The notes under the pieces were generated by a model. That model worked only from the letters and a program-made list of their open reading frames with translations, was not told where the DNA came from and made no database searches. This document shows, in pieces, positions 1-7,876 of a stretch of DNA of 64,000 nucleotides (position 1 is its first letter; the number at the start of each line of letters is the position of its first letter). This DNA is from Mogibacterium sp. (GTDB taxonomy: Bacteria; Bacillota; Clostridia; Peptostreptococcales; Anaerovoracaceae). Location: NCBI GenBank assembly GCA_016775335.1, contig JAEUGJ010000010.1, positions 12,987-76,986 on the forward strand, written 5' to 3'. Position numbers and translations under genes: made by a program.

Positions 1-260
1 GAAACCGAATTCATTGGCTTTGCGGGCAGGCGAGCGCGAACTTTACCGCCTCCGGGGTCGTCTTTTCCTCTTTTTTCGGACCGGGGTTCGCGCACGGAAA
101 CCGAATTCATTGGCTTTGCGGGCAGGCGAGCGCGAACTTTACCGCCTCCGGTGTCGTCTTTTCCACTTCTTCCGGACCGGGGTTCGCGCACGGAAACCGA
201 ATTCATTGGCTTTGCAGGCAGGCGAGCGCGAACCTTGCCGCCTCCGGAGCGGGTTTGCTC
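1..260. repeat. Tandem 96-bp repeat, 2.7 copies
   Basis: Units begin at 1, 97 and 193, each opening with GAAACCGAATTCATTGGC. Units 1 and 2 differ at only a few bases; the third is partial and has more changes before it dissolves near 260. The 96-bp period equals 32 codons, so one plus-strand frame (14-346) stays open through the array and reads as an Arg-rich repeat. That frame has no Shine-Dalgarno site or recognisable family, so I do not call it a gene. The array starts before the window, so its true copy number is unknown. It lies just past the 3' end of the minus-strand surface-protein gene. Confidence 0.85.
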
Positions 261-261
261 T

Positions 262-316
262 AAGAAAAGGGCGAAGCGGCCGCATGGAATTTGCGGTTGC
301 TTCGCCTTTGCTTCTT
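262..316 (-). terminator. Rho-independent terminator, possibly bidirectional
   Basis: GGCGAAGC (270-277) pairs with GCTTCGCC (299-306), and flanking AAGAAAAG/CTTCTT sequence extends the stem. Read on the minus strand the stem ends in a T-rich run, which fits the end of the MMPL/heptad-repeat operon whose stop is at 361. Confidence 0.7.
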
Positions 317-360
317 AATTATCCGGTAAGTCTTACCTTCTCTTAATGATCCGGCAGGTC

Positions 361-2613
361 TTACTTATCGGATTTGCTTGCCTTCTTTACCTCGTCGGTC
401 TTAAAGATGATCTTGCTCTCTCCGCTCTGACCGTCCTGCTTTCCGCCGATAAAGGAACCGTCGGAAGCGGCATCCAGAGTTGCCTTTACCCGGTTCAGGT
501 TCACCGTGCTCTTAATATCCGAATCCTTCATGGTGGATACCAGCTTCTGGATTCCGGTCTTGTTGAATGTTGCCATTCCGCTTGCCAGGGTATCCGCACC
601 GTCAGACAGATCTTCCGCACCTTCCGTCAGCTGACCCATGTAGGTCACCAGCTTTCCGGCTCCGGCATCTACCTGAACCGCGCCGTTTGCCAGCTTTGTG
701 GTGCCGGCATCCAGCTTATTTGCACCGGCATCCAACTTATTCACGCCGGTTACCAGGCTGGTCTTATCCTTGGTATCAACCTTGATTCCCGCCTGCAGGC
801 TCTGGAGTCCCAGAAGTGCGCCCGGATGGAATTTCCCGTCCTTATCGGTATAACCGTTCACGCCGGCATCCAGCTGTGCGGCACCGTCATTCAGTCCGGC
901 TACGGCCTTCGACAGGCTCGGAACCTTCGTTCCGTCTGCCTTTGTAACTCCTACATTGACTGCGGTATCCAGCGCCTGAGTTCCGGCCTTCAGCTCATCC
1001 GCACCGTCCTGCAGCTTTTTCAATTCTTCATCGGAGGAAGATGTAATGCTCTTGTACATGCCCTTTGCCGTCTGGTTGGCTGCGGCAATCTTCTGCTTGT
1101 CGGTATTTACCGAAGAAACCGTATCGCTTACGTTTGTCTCGTATGTTCCCAGCTTTTCCTTCGCATTCTTCAATGCGTTGATGGTGTCTTCATCTCCGGA
1201 AGCCTCTGCCGCTTTGATGGCTGTTTCCAGAGCGCTGTCCACATCGGCAGAGGATGGTGCGTTCACCTTCTCGGTGTTCACGCCGTCCAGATTGTCGCTG
1301 ATGGATTTTGCGGTCTGCGCCAGCTTGGAGTTCTGTGCCGCAATCGTTTCGCCCATCTGCTTGAGTCCGGCATCCACTTTCGCGGCGCCGGCACTCAGCT
1401 TCTTGGCTCTGCCGTTATCGCCGGCCAGTCCGTTCGCACCGTTCACGCTGGAATTCAGTGCCTCCGTTCCTTCTTTCAGCTGAGTGGTCCCGGCAGACAG
1501 ATCCTGGGCACCGGTTACCAGCTTATCCGCACCGTCGGACAAGTCCTTCACGCCGGCCTTCAGGTCTCCGGTTCCCTGCTTCAGGTCTCCGGTTCCGTCC
1601 TTCAAATCCTTGGATCCGTTTTTCATGCTCTCGGTGCCGTCCTTCAGGGTTTCGGTTCCTTCCTCAATCTGAGAGGAACTGTCCGCCAGCTTATTGGCAC
1701 CCTTCGCCAGCTTGGAACTTCCGTTCACCAGCTTCTTGGAAGCATCGGACAGCTTGTCCAGTGCGCTTTCCAGCTCGTCCACCTGGTCTGTGGCATCGTC
1801 CAGTTTCGTAGTATCTACATCATTCATAAAACCGGAATCCGCTACGGTGTAGGTTCCGTCGATTTCAAAATTCGTGGTCTTTGCGCTGATGGTTACGTGG
1901 TCCGGAATGTCCAGCTCATCAATCTGCAGATTGTCGCTCATTCCCGGAAGCGCAATGCCCACAACGGCGGTACTGTTTCCGTCATTGACCGCCTTACCAT
2001 TGTTTACGGTGACGTTGGTGAAGTTGTCGTTGCTCAGCACCACCGCACTGATGATTGCGTACGGACGAGTCAGGCTGTAGCCGTTTTCTTTTACGCTGTC
2101 GTTGATGTCGTAATCGAAACGGATTTTTACATTGCCCTTCTTGCCGGCGATTTCGTCGGCAGAAACCTTCGTGCCGTTCAGATAGTAGCTGACCTTCACG
2201 TTTACCGGAAGCTCCCCGTCGTAGTCTCCGCTGTAGTGGATGTCCTTGCCCTTTGCGGCCCACACCAGCTTGTTGCCGTCCCTGCTCATCTTCTCGTCGC
2301 CGGAAGTGTTCTTGATGTTCTTCAGGTTGGAATAATCGCTGAGGTTGTTGGACTTATCCTCATTCTTCAGCCACTCGCTTACCGAAACATCTTTCGTATT
2401 GCCATCGGCATCCATTACCGCATACACGGTCTCGGATTTGTCGCCGGTCTGTGCGGTTTTCAGCATCTCCGGGAAGTTCTCATTGATGGACTTCTCCGTG
2501 TCTGCATTGACTTCATTCATCTGCGGCACATAAAACAACGCTGTGCTGCATGCCAGAACGCCCGCAAGAATCGGGGCGCCGATTCTTTTGATTTTGTTGT
2601 TACGCTTTTTCAT
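361..2613 (-). CDS. Secreted heptad-repeat (YhgE/Pip-like) protein paired with MMPL exporter
   Basis: 750 aa. A basic N-terminus and one hydrophobic stretch (about residues 10-30, ILAGVLACSTALFYV) form a signal peptide or anchor. A globular part (about 40-260) follows. Residues about 270-700 are dominated by the repeat L-x-x-G-x-x-x-L (LKDGTGDL, LSDGADKL, LDAGTTKL), typical of YhgE/Pip-type heptad-repeat proteins that form long coiled, beta-helical or alpha-helical stalks outside the membrane. No C-terminal membrane segment is visible, unlike full YhgE. Its start overlaps the end of the upstream MMPL gene by 14 bases, so the two are translationally coupled and probably form one envelope export system. 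The transported substrate is unknown. Family call is confident; function is inferred. Confidence 0.8.
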   Translation of the reverse strand: MKKRNNKIKRIGAPILAGVLACSTALFYVPQMNEVNADTEKSINENFPEMLKTAQTGDKSETVYAVMDADGNTKDVSVSEWLKNEDKSNNLSDYSNLKNIKNTSGDEKMSRDGNKLVWAAKGKDIHYSGDYDGELPVNVKVSYYLNGTKVSADEIAGKKGNVKIRFDYDINDSVKENGYSLTRPYAIISAVVLSNDNFTNVTVNNGKAVNDGNSTAVVGIALPGMSDNLQIDELDIPDHVTISAKTTNFEIDGTYTVADSGFMNDVDTTKLDDATDQVDELESALDKLSDASKKLVNGSSKLAKGANKLADSSSQIEEGTETLKDGTESMKNGSKDLKDGTGDLKQGTGDLKAGVKDLSDGADKLVTGAQDLSAGTTQLKEGTEALNSSVNGANGLAGDNGRAKKLSAGAAKVDAGLKQMGETIAAQNSKLAQTAKSISDNLDGVNTEKVNAPSSADVDSALETAIKAAEASGDEDTINALKNAKEKLGTYETNVSDTVSSVNTDKQKIAAANQTAKGMYKSITSSSDEELKKLQDGADELKAGTQALDTAVNVGVTKADGTKVPSLSKAVAGLNDGAAQLDAGVNGYTDKDGKFHPGALLGLQSLQAGIKVDTKDKTSLVTGVNKLDAGANKLDAGTTKLANGAVQVDAGAGKLVTYMGQLTEGAEDLSDGADTLASGMATFNKTGIQKLVSTMKDSDIKSTVNLNRVKATLDAASDGSFIGGKQDGQSGESKIIFKTDEVKKASKSDK

Positions 2614-4699
2614 TGTTCAGTCCTTTCATGCCCCTTGTAGTTTTACAAATGATACGATCGAATGCCATAAGCATGGATGGCAGCAGGAAGATTACCGTAA
2701 TCATACTGATAATCGCACCTCTGGCCATCAGCGAACACATGGTGCTGATCAAATATACATTGGAATACTTCGATACACCGAAGGTGGATGCGAAGAAGCC
2801 CAGCGCACTGGTCATAATCGACGGCATCGATGTTCGCACGGCGATATCAATGGACTCTCGCTTGCTCAGTCCGCCCATTCGCTCGGTCTTATACCGGGTG
2901 GACATCAGTATCGCATAATCCACCGTGGACCCCAGCTGAATGGTGGTGACGCATACCGGAACCAGGAACGGAAGCTCCACACCGGTGAACCCACAGATTC
3001 CCATGTTGATGTATATGGCTAACTCGATTACCAGAATCAGTATAAACGGTAGGGAAATCGAACGCAATACGAAGAAGATAATCAGGAACACCAGTCCGAT
3101 GGAAATCCAGTTAACGACCTGGAAGTCCTTGGACGTCAGCTGAATCAAATCCTTCGTGGACGGCGCCTCGCCGATAACCGATCCGTTCTTGTCATACTTG
3201 TGAACAATACTGTTTACCTGTGTTACCTGGCGATTTACCTCATCGGTAGAAATTCGATACTTCGAGTTCACCAGTATCATCTGGTGCTTGTCGGACCGCA
3301 TGGAGCTGTTCAGCTCATCCGGAAGCATATTCCGAGGAATTGCCGAACCCATCATTCCGTCCACGCCCAGGACGCTCTTCACGCCCTTCACGTCTTTGAT
3401 TTCCTCACTCATTGCTCTTCCGTCCTTCGCAGACAGACTGGAGTCCGCAATGATAATATATGAAGTGTTGATTCCGAAATCCTTCGACAGCTTTTTATTT
3501 GCAGTATAGAACGGAACCATCTCCTTATCAATGTCCTTGCCGTCTCCCACCACCATCTTCGTCAAATCGTAAGATGTATTCGTGTGGGCATATCCATACA
3601 GCGCCGGAATTAACAGAATCGCAAAGCACAGAATGTAAATTCCGTACCGAGATGTGAGCTTGTGAGACAATCTGTCGGTACTCGGGATTAAGGTCTTGTG
3701 ACGAGTCTTCTGCAATGTTCTTGTAAAGAACAGAATCAGCACCGGCAGCACCGTAACGCTGCACACTACACCAAAGACAACGCCCTTCGCCATAACCAAT
3801 CCCAGGTCCATGCCCATCTTATATGTCATAAAGCACAGTGCCAGGAAGCCGGCGATGGTCGTAACGGAACTTCCGGTTACAGAAACTAGCGTTGCATTGA
3901 TGGCCTCTGCCATAGCCGGTTTCGGCTCCATTCCGTCGTCCAGCTTCTCCATGTAGCTGTGCCACAGGAAAATGGAGTAGTCCATGGTCACGCCCAGCTG
4001 CAACACCGCCGCGATGGCCTTCGTAATGTAGGAAATCTCTCCGAACATGATATTGGATCCCATGTTGTACAGAATCGCCATCCCGATGCTCAGCAGGAAC
4101 AAGAACGGAGCCACATAGGAATCCAGCAGGAGCATCATCACCAGCAGGGACAGCGCTACCGCCACCGCCACATACTTGATTTCTTCCGTCTCTGCAATGT
4201 TCTTCAGATCCAGAACCATGGAAGTCATTCCGGCAACATACGTATCCTTGCTGCTCATCTTCCGAATCTGATCCACCGCATTCAACGTATGCTCATCTGA
4301 TATTCCCGTGTCGTAGAACGTTACCAGCATCGTTGCATTCTTGTTGTTGATGTTGTCCTGCACCACCTTCGGGTACATGGACATCGGAACGGACGGATTC
4401 ACCACGTCCTGCAGATTCACGATGGATTCCACATGATCCACCTTCTCAATGTCCTTCTTCAGCTTCGTCACATCATCCGTCTTCATATTCTCCAGAACGA
4501 GAATGGAAAAGCCACCCTTGTGGAACTCATCCATCAAAAGGTCTTGACCCTTTACACTCTCCATATCGTCCGGGAGGTATGACAACATATCGTAATTAAC
4601 ATGAGTCTTCGCCATTCCAATTGCCGACGGAATCAGCAGAACCAATGCCATTACGAGGATTGCGTGTCTCAGCTTCACAACTGCCTTGCCGAATTTCAT
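2600..4699 (-). CDS. MMPL/RND-superfamily transporter
   Basis: 699 aa from the preferred ATG at 4699. An ATG at 4708 is also in frame, but AGGGGG abuts it directly, whereas it sits about 9 nt before the 4699 ATG. The architecture is the duplicated MMPL/YdgH layout: one membrane helix, an extracellular domain (about 35-190), five helices (about 190-330), then the same again (helix near 365, loop, helices about 540-690). Conserved features include the TM segment GVTMDYSIFLWHS and its second-half counterpart GSTVDYAILMSTRYK, carrying the Asp-Tyr pair of RND proton relays. It probably exports a lipid or hydrophobic compound. It is controlled by the divergent TetR gene, since a TetR-type palindrome overlaps its -35 box. 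Confidence 0.9.
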   Translation of the reverse strand: MKFGKAVVKLRHAILVMALVLLIPSAIGMAKTHVNYDMLSYLPDDMESVKGQDLLMDEFHKGGFSILVLENMKTDDVTKLKKDIEKVDHVESIVNLQDVVNPSVPMSMYPKVVQDNINNKNATMLVTFYDTGISDEHTLNAVDQIRKMSSKDTYVAGMTSMVLDLKNIAETEEIKYVAVAVALSLLVMMLLLDSYVAPFLFLLSIGMAILYNMGSNIMFGEISYITKAIAAVLQLGVTMDYSIFLWHSYMEKLDDGMEPKPAMAEAINATLVSVTGSSVTTIAGFLALCFMTYKMGMDLGLVMAKGVVFGVVCSVTVLPVLILFFTRTLQKTRHKTLIPSTDRLSHKLTSRYGIYILCFAILLIPALYGYAHTNTSYDLTKMVVGDGKDIDKEMVPFYTANKKLSKDFGINTSYIIIADSSLSAKDGRAMSEEIKDVKGVKSVLGVDGMMGSAIPRNMLPDELNSSMRSDKHQMILVNSKYRISTDEVNRQVTQVNSIVHKYDKNGSVIGEAPSTKDLIQLTSKDFQVVNWISIGLVFLIIFFVLRSISLPFILILVIELAIYINMGICGFTGVELPFLVPVCVTTIQLGSTVDYAILMSTRYKTERMGGLSKRESIDIAVRTSMPSIMTSALGFFASTFGVSKYSNVYLISTMCSLMARGAIISMITVIFLLPSMLMAFDRIICKTTRGMKGLNNEKA

Positions 4700-4740
4700 C
4701 TCTCGCATCCCCCTGTAAAAATAGTTTCGTTTGTCTAAAG

Positions 4741-4753
4741 TGACCGATGGTCA
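4741..4753. promoter_or_regulatory. TetR-type operator O1
   Basis: TGACCGATGGTCA is a perfect palindrome (TGACC-nnn-GGTCA) lying downstream of the inferred minus-strand start site of the MMPL operon, where a bound repressor would block elongation. Confidence 0.75.
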
Positions 4754-4767
4754 TTTCATCTGCCAGT

Positions 4768-4796
4768 ATACTAGCACAGGAATGACCATTAGTCAA
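4768..4796 (-). promoter_or_regulatory. Promoter of the MMPL operon
   Basis: On the minus strand, TTGACT (4791-4796) and TAGTAT (4768-4773) are separated by 17 bp. The -35 box lies inside operator O2, so repressor and RNA polymerase would compete. Confidence 0.75.
4783..4795. promoter_or_regulatory. TetR-type operator O2
   Basis: TGACCATTAGTCA, the same half-site as O1 and O3 with one imperfect position on each side of the centre. It covers the -35 of the MMPL promoter. Its centre is 42 bp from O1, about four helical turns. Confidence 0.7.
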
Positions 4797-4871
4797 TATT
4801 TGCGAGAATTTTTTTACAAAAACTCTTTGTTTAATTTTCGAAACACTTCATATATAATGGTTTCGCTTGTT

Positions 4872-4884
4872 TGACCGTTGGTCA
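4872..4884. promoter_or_regulatory. TetR-type operator O3
   Basis: TGACCGTTGGTCA, a perfect TGACC-nnn-GGTCA palindrome ending 8 bp before the -35 box of the tetR-family promoter. This suggests autoregulation. Confidence 0.75.
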
Positions 4885-4892
4885 TTTTATCC

Positions 4893-4921
4893 TTGACGAA
4901 TCCTTCTGTTAATGGTATATT
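4893..4921 (+). promoter_or_regulatory. Promoter of the TetR-family regulator
   Basis: TTGACG (4893-4898), 17 bp, TATATT (4916-4921). It predicts a start near 4928, upstream of the chosen ATG at 4978, which argues against the longer reading frame opening at 4912 inside the -10 box. Confidence 0.7.
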
Positions 4922-4977
4922 ATAGAAAAATCGGTGACATTAGCCGAACGGATCTTTTTTTTACCAAGGGTGTAGTT

Positions 4978-5592
4978 ATGACAAAAGTGGATTTGAAGAA
5001 AAATAAAAAACGACAGGACATCCTGGACGCGGCCTATGAGCTTTTCACCACGAAGGGCTTCTCCAGCACGACGATTATGAACATCGCGCTGAAAGCCGGG
5101 GTGGGGAAGGGTACGTTCTACCTCTATTTCGACAGCAAGGAAGCGGTGCGGGATGAGCTGATTGTGATTAAAGCGTCCCGAATTCTCACCAAGGCGGTCA
5201 ATGCGATGGAGGACAGCCTGGGTGACAATCGGAAAGTGGGCGTGGCGGACCGTTTTATCTTCGTGGCGGATTATATTCTGAATTATCTGTCCAAGGATTT
5301 GACGCTGCTGCGGTTCGTGTCCAAGAATCTCAGCTGGGGTCTGTTCCTGAACAGCCGCATTGAGGAGAAGAATTCCGATGTGATCAACTTCAAGGATTTC
5401 ATTTCTCTGCTGATTGAGCGGGACCACGTGCACCTGAAGAATCCGGATATTCTGATCTATACGCTGATTGAGATGGTGAACTCCACCTGCTACAGCGTCC
5501 TAATCAACGAGGATCCGGTCAGCTTCGAAGAGTACAAACCGTACCTGTACCACTGCATCCGGCTGCTGATTGATGATGCCAGAGAGAATTAA
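4978..5592 (+). CDS. TetR/AcrR-family transcriptional repressor
   Basis: 204 aa. The N-terminal helix-turn-helix (about residues 10-55) is typical: RQDILDAAYELFTTKGF, then TTIMNIALKAGVGKGTFYLYF. The rest is an all-helical ligand-binding domain. An in-frame ATG at 4912 exists but lies in the promoter; the 4978 ATG has AAGGGTG six bases upstream, so I use it. The gene diverges from the MMPL operon, and three copies of a TGACC palindrome lie between them. The simplest reading is a repressor of both itself and the exporter, relieved by the exporter's substrate or a related lipid. Ligand unknown. Confidence 0.92.
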   Translation: MTKVDLKKNKKRQDILDAAYELFTTKGFSSTTIMNIALKAGVGKGTFYLYFDSKEAVRDELIVIKASRILTKAVNAMEDSLGDNRKVGVADRFIFVADYILNYLSKDLTLLRFVSKNLSWGLFLNSRIEEKNSDVINFKDFISLLIERDHVHLKNPDILIYTLIEMVNSTCYSVLINEDPVSFEEYKPYLYHCIRLLIDDAREN

Positions 5593-5595
5593 GTG

Positions 5596-5624
5596 TTGGC
5601 ACGCTAAGATACATGTGATATAAT
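5596..5624 (+). promoter_or_regulatory. Strong sigma-A promoter for a small RNA
   Basis: TTGGCA (5596-5601), exactly 17 bp, then consensus TATAAT (5619-5624), starting only 3 bases after the tetR-family stop codon. No coding frame with a ribosome site follows before the terminator at 5751. Confidence 0.8.
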
Positions 5625-5630
5625 ACGACT

Positions 5631-5788
5631 CGTTCTGCCGGTTTCCGGCGGAAACGAACCGGCAGATTCCATGGGGATGGCTGTGAAACGTCCCGGACAC
5701 AACGTGGGGTCTGCCGCCCAACCCGAATATGAATAATTTGCGATATAGTGAAAGAGGAGCATTTGCCGGTACAGACGCTCCTCTTTTT
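5631..5788 (+). ncRNA. Candidate structured small RNA, about 158 nt
   Basis: The transcript predicted from the promoter at 5596-5624 runs to the terminator at 5751-5788. It opens with a perfect 10-bp hairpin (TCTGCCGGTT at 5634-5643 with AACCGGCAGA at 5657-5666) and has further short G/C-rich pairings in 5670-5735. The terminator loop carries TGCCGGT, which could compete for the right arm of the 5' hairpin. I see no ORF with a ribosome-binding site. It lacks the SRP RNA core GGAAGGAAGCAGC, and its ends do not pair as in 6S RNA. I cannot assign a family; it could be a divergent 6S or a lineage-specific regulator. Confidence 0.6.
5751..5788. terminator. Intrinsic terminator
   Basis: AAAGAGGAGC (5751-5760) pairs with GCTCCTCTTT (5777-5786), followed by more T. 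It ends the small RNA on the plus strand, and its A-rich left arm could also serve the convergent lipoprotein gene on the minus strand. Confidence 0.85.
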
Positions 5789-5801
5789 GATTCTTCACTT
5801 T

Positions 5802-6716
5802 TTATTTCATCGCCTGTTCGATTAAATCGTTCAGCGCTTTTTTCTGTTCACCGGATGTGATGCTGCCCACGATCGGCTTTCCCACGACTTTTCCCTTTGA
5901 ATCGATCACATAGGTGGTGGGGAAGGAGTACAGCCCGGAAGTCAATTTCCCGGCGGCACTGTCGGACTTGAACCAGATGTTTTTATAGGAGATGCCCTTT
6001 TTCTCCAGAAGCTTCTTCGCCTCGGCGATGGCTTTCTTGTCCCCATCCAGGGTGTACGCATTCACTCCTACAACCTCGCCGCCTTTTTTCATCAGCTTCT
6101 TGTTCAGGGCCTCCAGGTCCTTCAGTTCGCCCACGCAAGGCTTGCAGGTGGTGAACCAGAAATTGACCACCGTCACTTTGTTGCCGGAGAACAGCTTCTT
6201 GCTGTTTACTTTTTTGCCGTCCAGATCCTTTCCATCAAAGGAAGGGAATTCATCCATGTTTCCGGAGTCTGCCGGCACGCAGGCGCTTCCGTCCTTGCTC
6301 GCCGCAGATCCGTTCGCCTTGGCTTTCTCCGCCACTTCCGGATATTTTTCTTCCAACATGGTCAGCTTCTCTTCAATCTTCTTAATCTCCTCGGCATCGC
6401 TTTTCAGCGTCTTCAGCTCGTCTTCCGTGAACTTGTCCTTCGCGGATTCAATGGTGTCCAGCAGGAACTCGCCGTAATTCTTTCCGTCCTCCTGCAGGGT
6501 CATTCCCTTATCCGCTTCCATAAAGACTTTTTCCCACAGCTTCTTGTTCTTCGCAAAAATCTGATTCTCCTGTTCCATCAGCTCCTGATACATGGTAACC
6601 GCCTCGTCCAAGTTGCCGGGCTCCTTTCCGCCGCTCTTCCCGCTGCACGCCGCCAGGGACAGCATCAGCACCGCTGCCACCGCCAGCATCATCATTTTTT
6701 TCATTTTCGTCTTCAT
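5802..6716 (-). CDS. TlpA/ResA-like thioredoxin-fold lipoprotein
   Basis: 304 aa. A lipoprotein signal ends in LSLAAC with the lipid-attached Cys at residue 24. A helical, charged segment (about 30-140) precedes a thioredoxin-like domain (about 155-300). The redox motif is W-F-T-T-C-K-P-C with cysteines 191 and 194; the conserved cis-Pro region is FPTTYVID near 265. It would act on the outer face of the membrane as a thiol reductant or oxidant. Its ATG overlaps the stop of the upstream polyferredoxin gene (ATGA), so the two are coupled, with electrons probably passed from the membrane iron-sulfur protein. The helical insert before the thioredoxin domain is unusual for ResA. Confidence 0.88.
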   Translation of the reverse strand: MKTKMKKMMMLAVAAVLMLSLAACSGKSGGKEPGNLDEAVTMYQELMEQENQIFAKNKKLWEKVFMEADKGMTLQEDGKNYGEFLLDTIESAKDKFTEDELKTLKSDAEEIKKIEEKLTMLEEKYPEVAEKAKANGSAASKDGSACVPADSGNMDEFPSFDGKDLDGKKVNSKKLFSGNKVTVVNFWFTTCKPCVGELKDLEALNKKLMKKGGEVVGVNAYTLDGDKKAIAEAKKLLEKKGISYKNIWFKSDSAAGKLTSGLYSFPTTYVIDSKGKVVGKPIVGSITSGEQKKALNDLIEQAMK

Positions 6717-7621
6717 CTTTCTGTCTCCTTTTTCATTTCTTTTCCGTCACTTCCGAAGCCGCACACATAGGCCAGGGCATCAACAGGGCATACGGTGACG
6801 CACTTTCCGCACCGAATGCACTCTCCGTGATTCGGCGCCCGGGTGATGTCCACATCCATTTTGCACACATCGGCGCACCTTCCGCAGGAAACGCATTTCC
6901 CCCGGTCCACTTCAACGCCAAGCAGGGACACCTTGTTCATCAGCCCGTAGAAGGCCCCCAGCGGGCACACCCATTTGCAGAAAGGCCGGTAGAAAATTAC
7001 GCTCAGAACCCCCACCGTCACAAGAACCATCAGCTTTCGGGTAAAAAGAATTCCCAAAGCCCCACGGATTCCGGCATCCACTGCCGCAAGGGGGAGGGCG
7101 CCTTCCAGCACGCCTTGCGGACAGATGTACTTGCAAAAATAGGGATCGCCCATTCCTACATCGTTGGTCACCAGCGCAGGAAGCAGAATCACCGTCCCAA
7201 TCAGCACCGCATATTTCACATAGGTCAGGGGCTTCAGCTTCTTGGTGGAAATCTTCCTGCCGGGAATCTTGTGCAGCAGATCCTGGACCCAGCCGAATGG
7301 GCACAGGAATCCGCAGACAAATCGGCCCAAAAGTACGCCCACCAGAATCAGGAATCCGGTGATGTAGTAGGAAAAACCGAATTTCGAAGATCCCGCTACA
7401 GCTTGGAATGCCCCGATGGGGCAGGCTCCGGAAGCCGCCGGACAGGAATAGCAGTTCAATCCGGGAACGCAGACGGCTTTTCCGCTGCCTTGATAGATTC
7501 CACCTTTGAAGAAGTTGGAAAGGTGGATGTTCGAAAGGAGGGTGGCGCCCACCTGAATCCATCCGCGCATGCGGCCGGTAATTTTCGAGAGGTTGTTTTT
7601 ATTTTTACCCAATTCCCACAC
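6713..7621 (-). CDS. Membrane 4Fe-4S protein (NapH/YccM-like polyferredoxin)
   Basis: 302 aa from a GTG start at 7619-7621. Several membrane helices (about 55-85, 100-125, 170-200) carry cytoplasmic-edge cysteine motifs CGFLCPFGW and CKWVCPLG. A C-terminal pair of ferredoxin clusters reads CVSCGRCADVC and CIRCGKCVTVC with trailing CP motifs. An N-terminal CVPGLNCYSCP segment is typical of the Clostridia subgroup. The start overlaps the end of the CXXC mini-gene; an ATG at 7570 is the alternative but lacks a ribosome site. It probably carries electrons across the membrane to the adjacent thioredoxin-fold lipoprotein. The electron donor is not known. Confidence 0.88.
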   Translation of the reverse strand: MWELGKNKNNLSKITGRMRGWIQVGATLLSNIHLSNFFKGGIYQGSGKAVCVPGLNCYSCPAASGACPIGAFQAVAGSSKFGFSYYITGFLILVGVLLGRFVCGFLCPFGWVQDLLHKIPGRKISTKKLKPLTYVKYAVLIGTVILLPALVTNDVGMGDPYFCKYICPQGVLEGALPLAAVDAGIRGALGILFTRKLMVLVTVGVLSVIFYRPFCKWVCPLGAFYGLMNKVSLLGVEVDRGKCVSCGRCADVCKMDVDITRAPNHGECIRCGKCVTVCPVDALAYVCGFGSDGKEMKKETER

Positions 7622-7736
7622 ACTCCAGACATAATCGTATGGCTTTGCCCAGCACCAATTCCGCCTCGCCCCGCATCGCGCCGAAGCACATCATGACGGT
7701 GCCCGCGGCGATCAGCATTTTTCTTCTTCTGCTCAT
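7605..7736 (-). CDS. CD1871A-type CXXC small protein
   Basis: 43 aa: a basic start (MSRRRK), a hydrophobic segment (about residues 7-20) and a C-terminus ending CLECVGIG with the CXXC pair at Cys36 and Cys39. Length, motif and neighbours match the small family named after Clostridioides CD1871A, which is found beside polyferredoxin and TlpA-like genes. AGGAG sits 8 bases before the ATG. The last 17 bases overlap the start of the polyferredoxin gene, which implies coupled translation. It may be a membrane-anchored redox carrier or assembly factor for the module; no function is established to my knowledge. Confidence 0.8.
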   Translation of the reverse strand: MSRRRKMLIAAGTVMMCFGAMRGEAELVLGKAIRLCLECVGIG

Positions 7737-7876
7737 AGCTCCTCCTTTTCTTTACGCCTTCACTATAACAAGCCGGATATAAAATCTTCGTTAAGAAAGG
7801 AAAGTTAACGGAAATTTTATGCCGGTAGGGTATAATGTAGACAATCGGATGAATGTTTGAAAAAGGGAGATTGGTT

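Noticed and set aside
14..346. 110-codon Arg-rich frame as a gene
   Set aside because: It exists only because the tandem repeat period is a multiple of three; no ribosome site or family, and it runs over the terminator hairpin.
346..2640. 764-codon plus-strand frame opposite the heptad-repeat gene
   Set aside because: It mirrors the repetitive minus-strand gene codon by codon, has a low-complexity composition and no ribosome site. The minus-strand frame has a signal peptide, family match and coupling to the MMPL gene.
5631..5788. SRP (4.5S) RNA identity for the small RNA
   Set aside because: The conserved GGAAGGAAGCAGC core and end-to-end pairing are missing.
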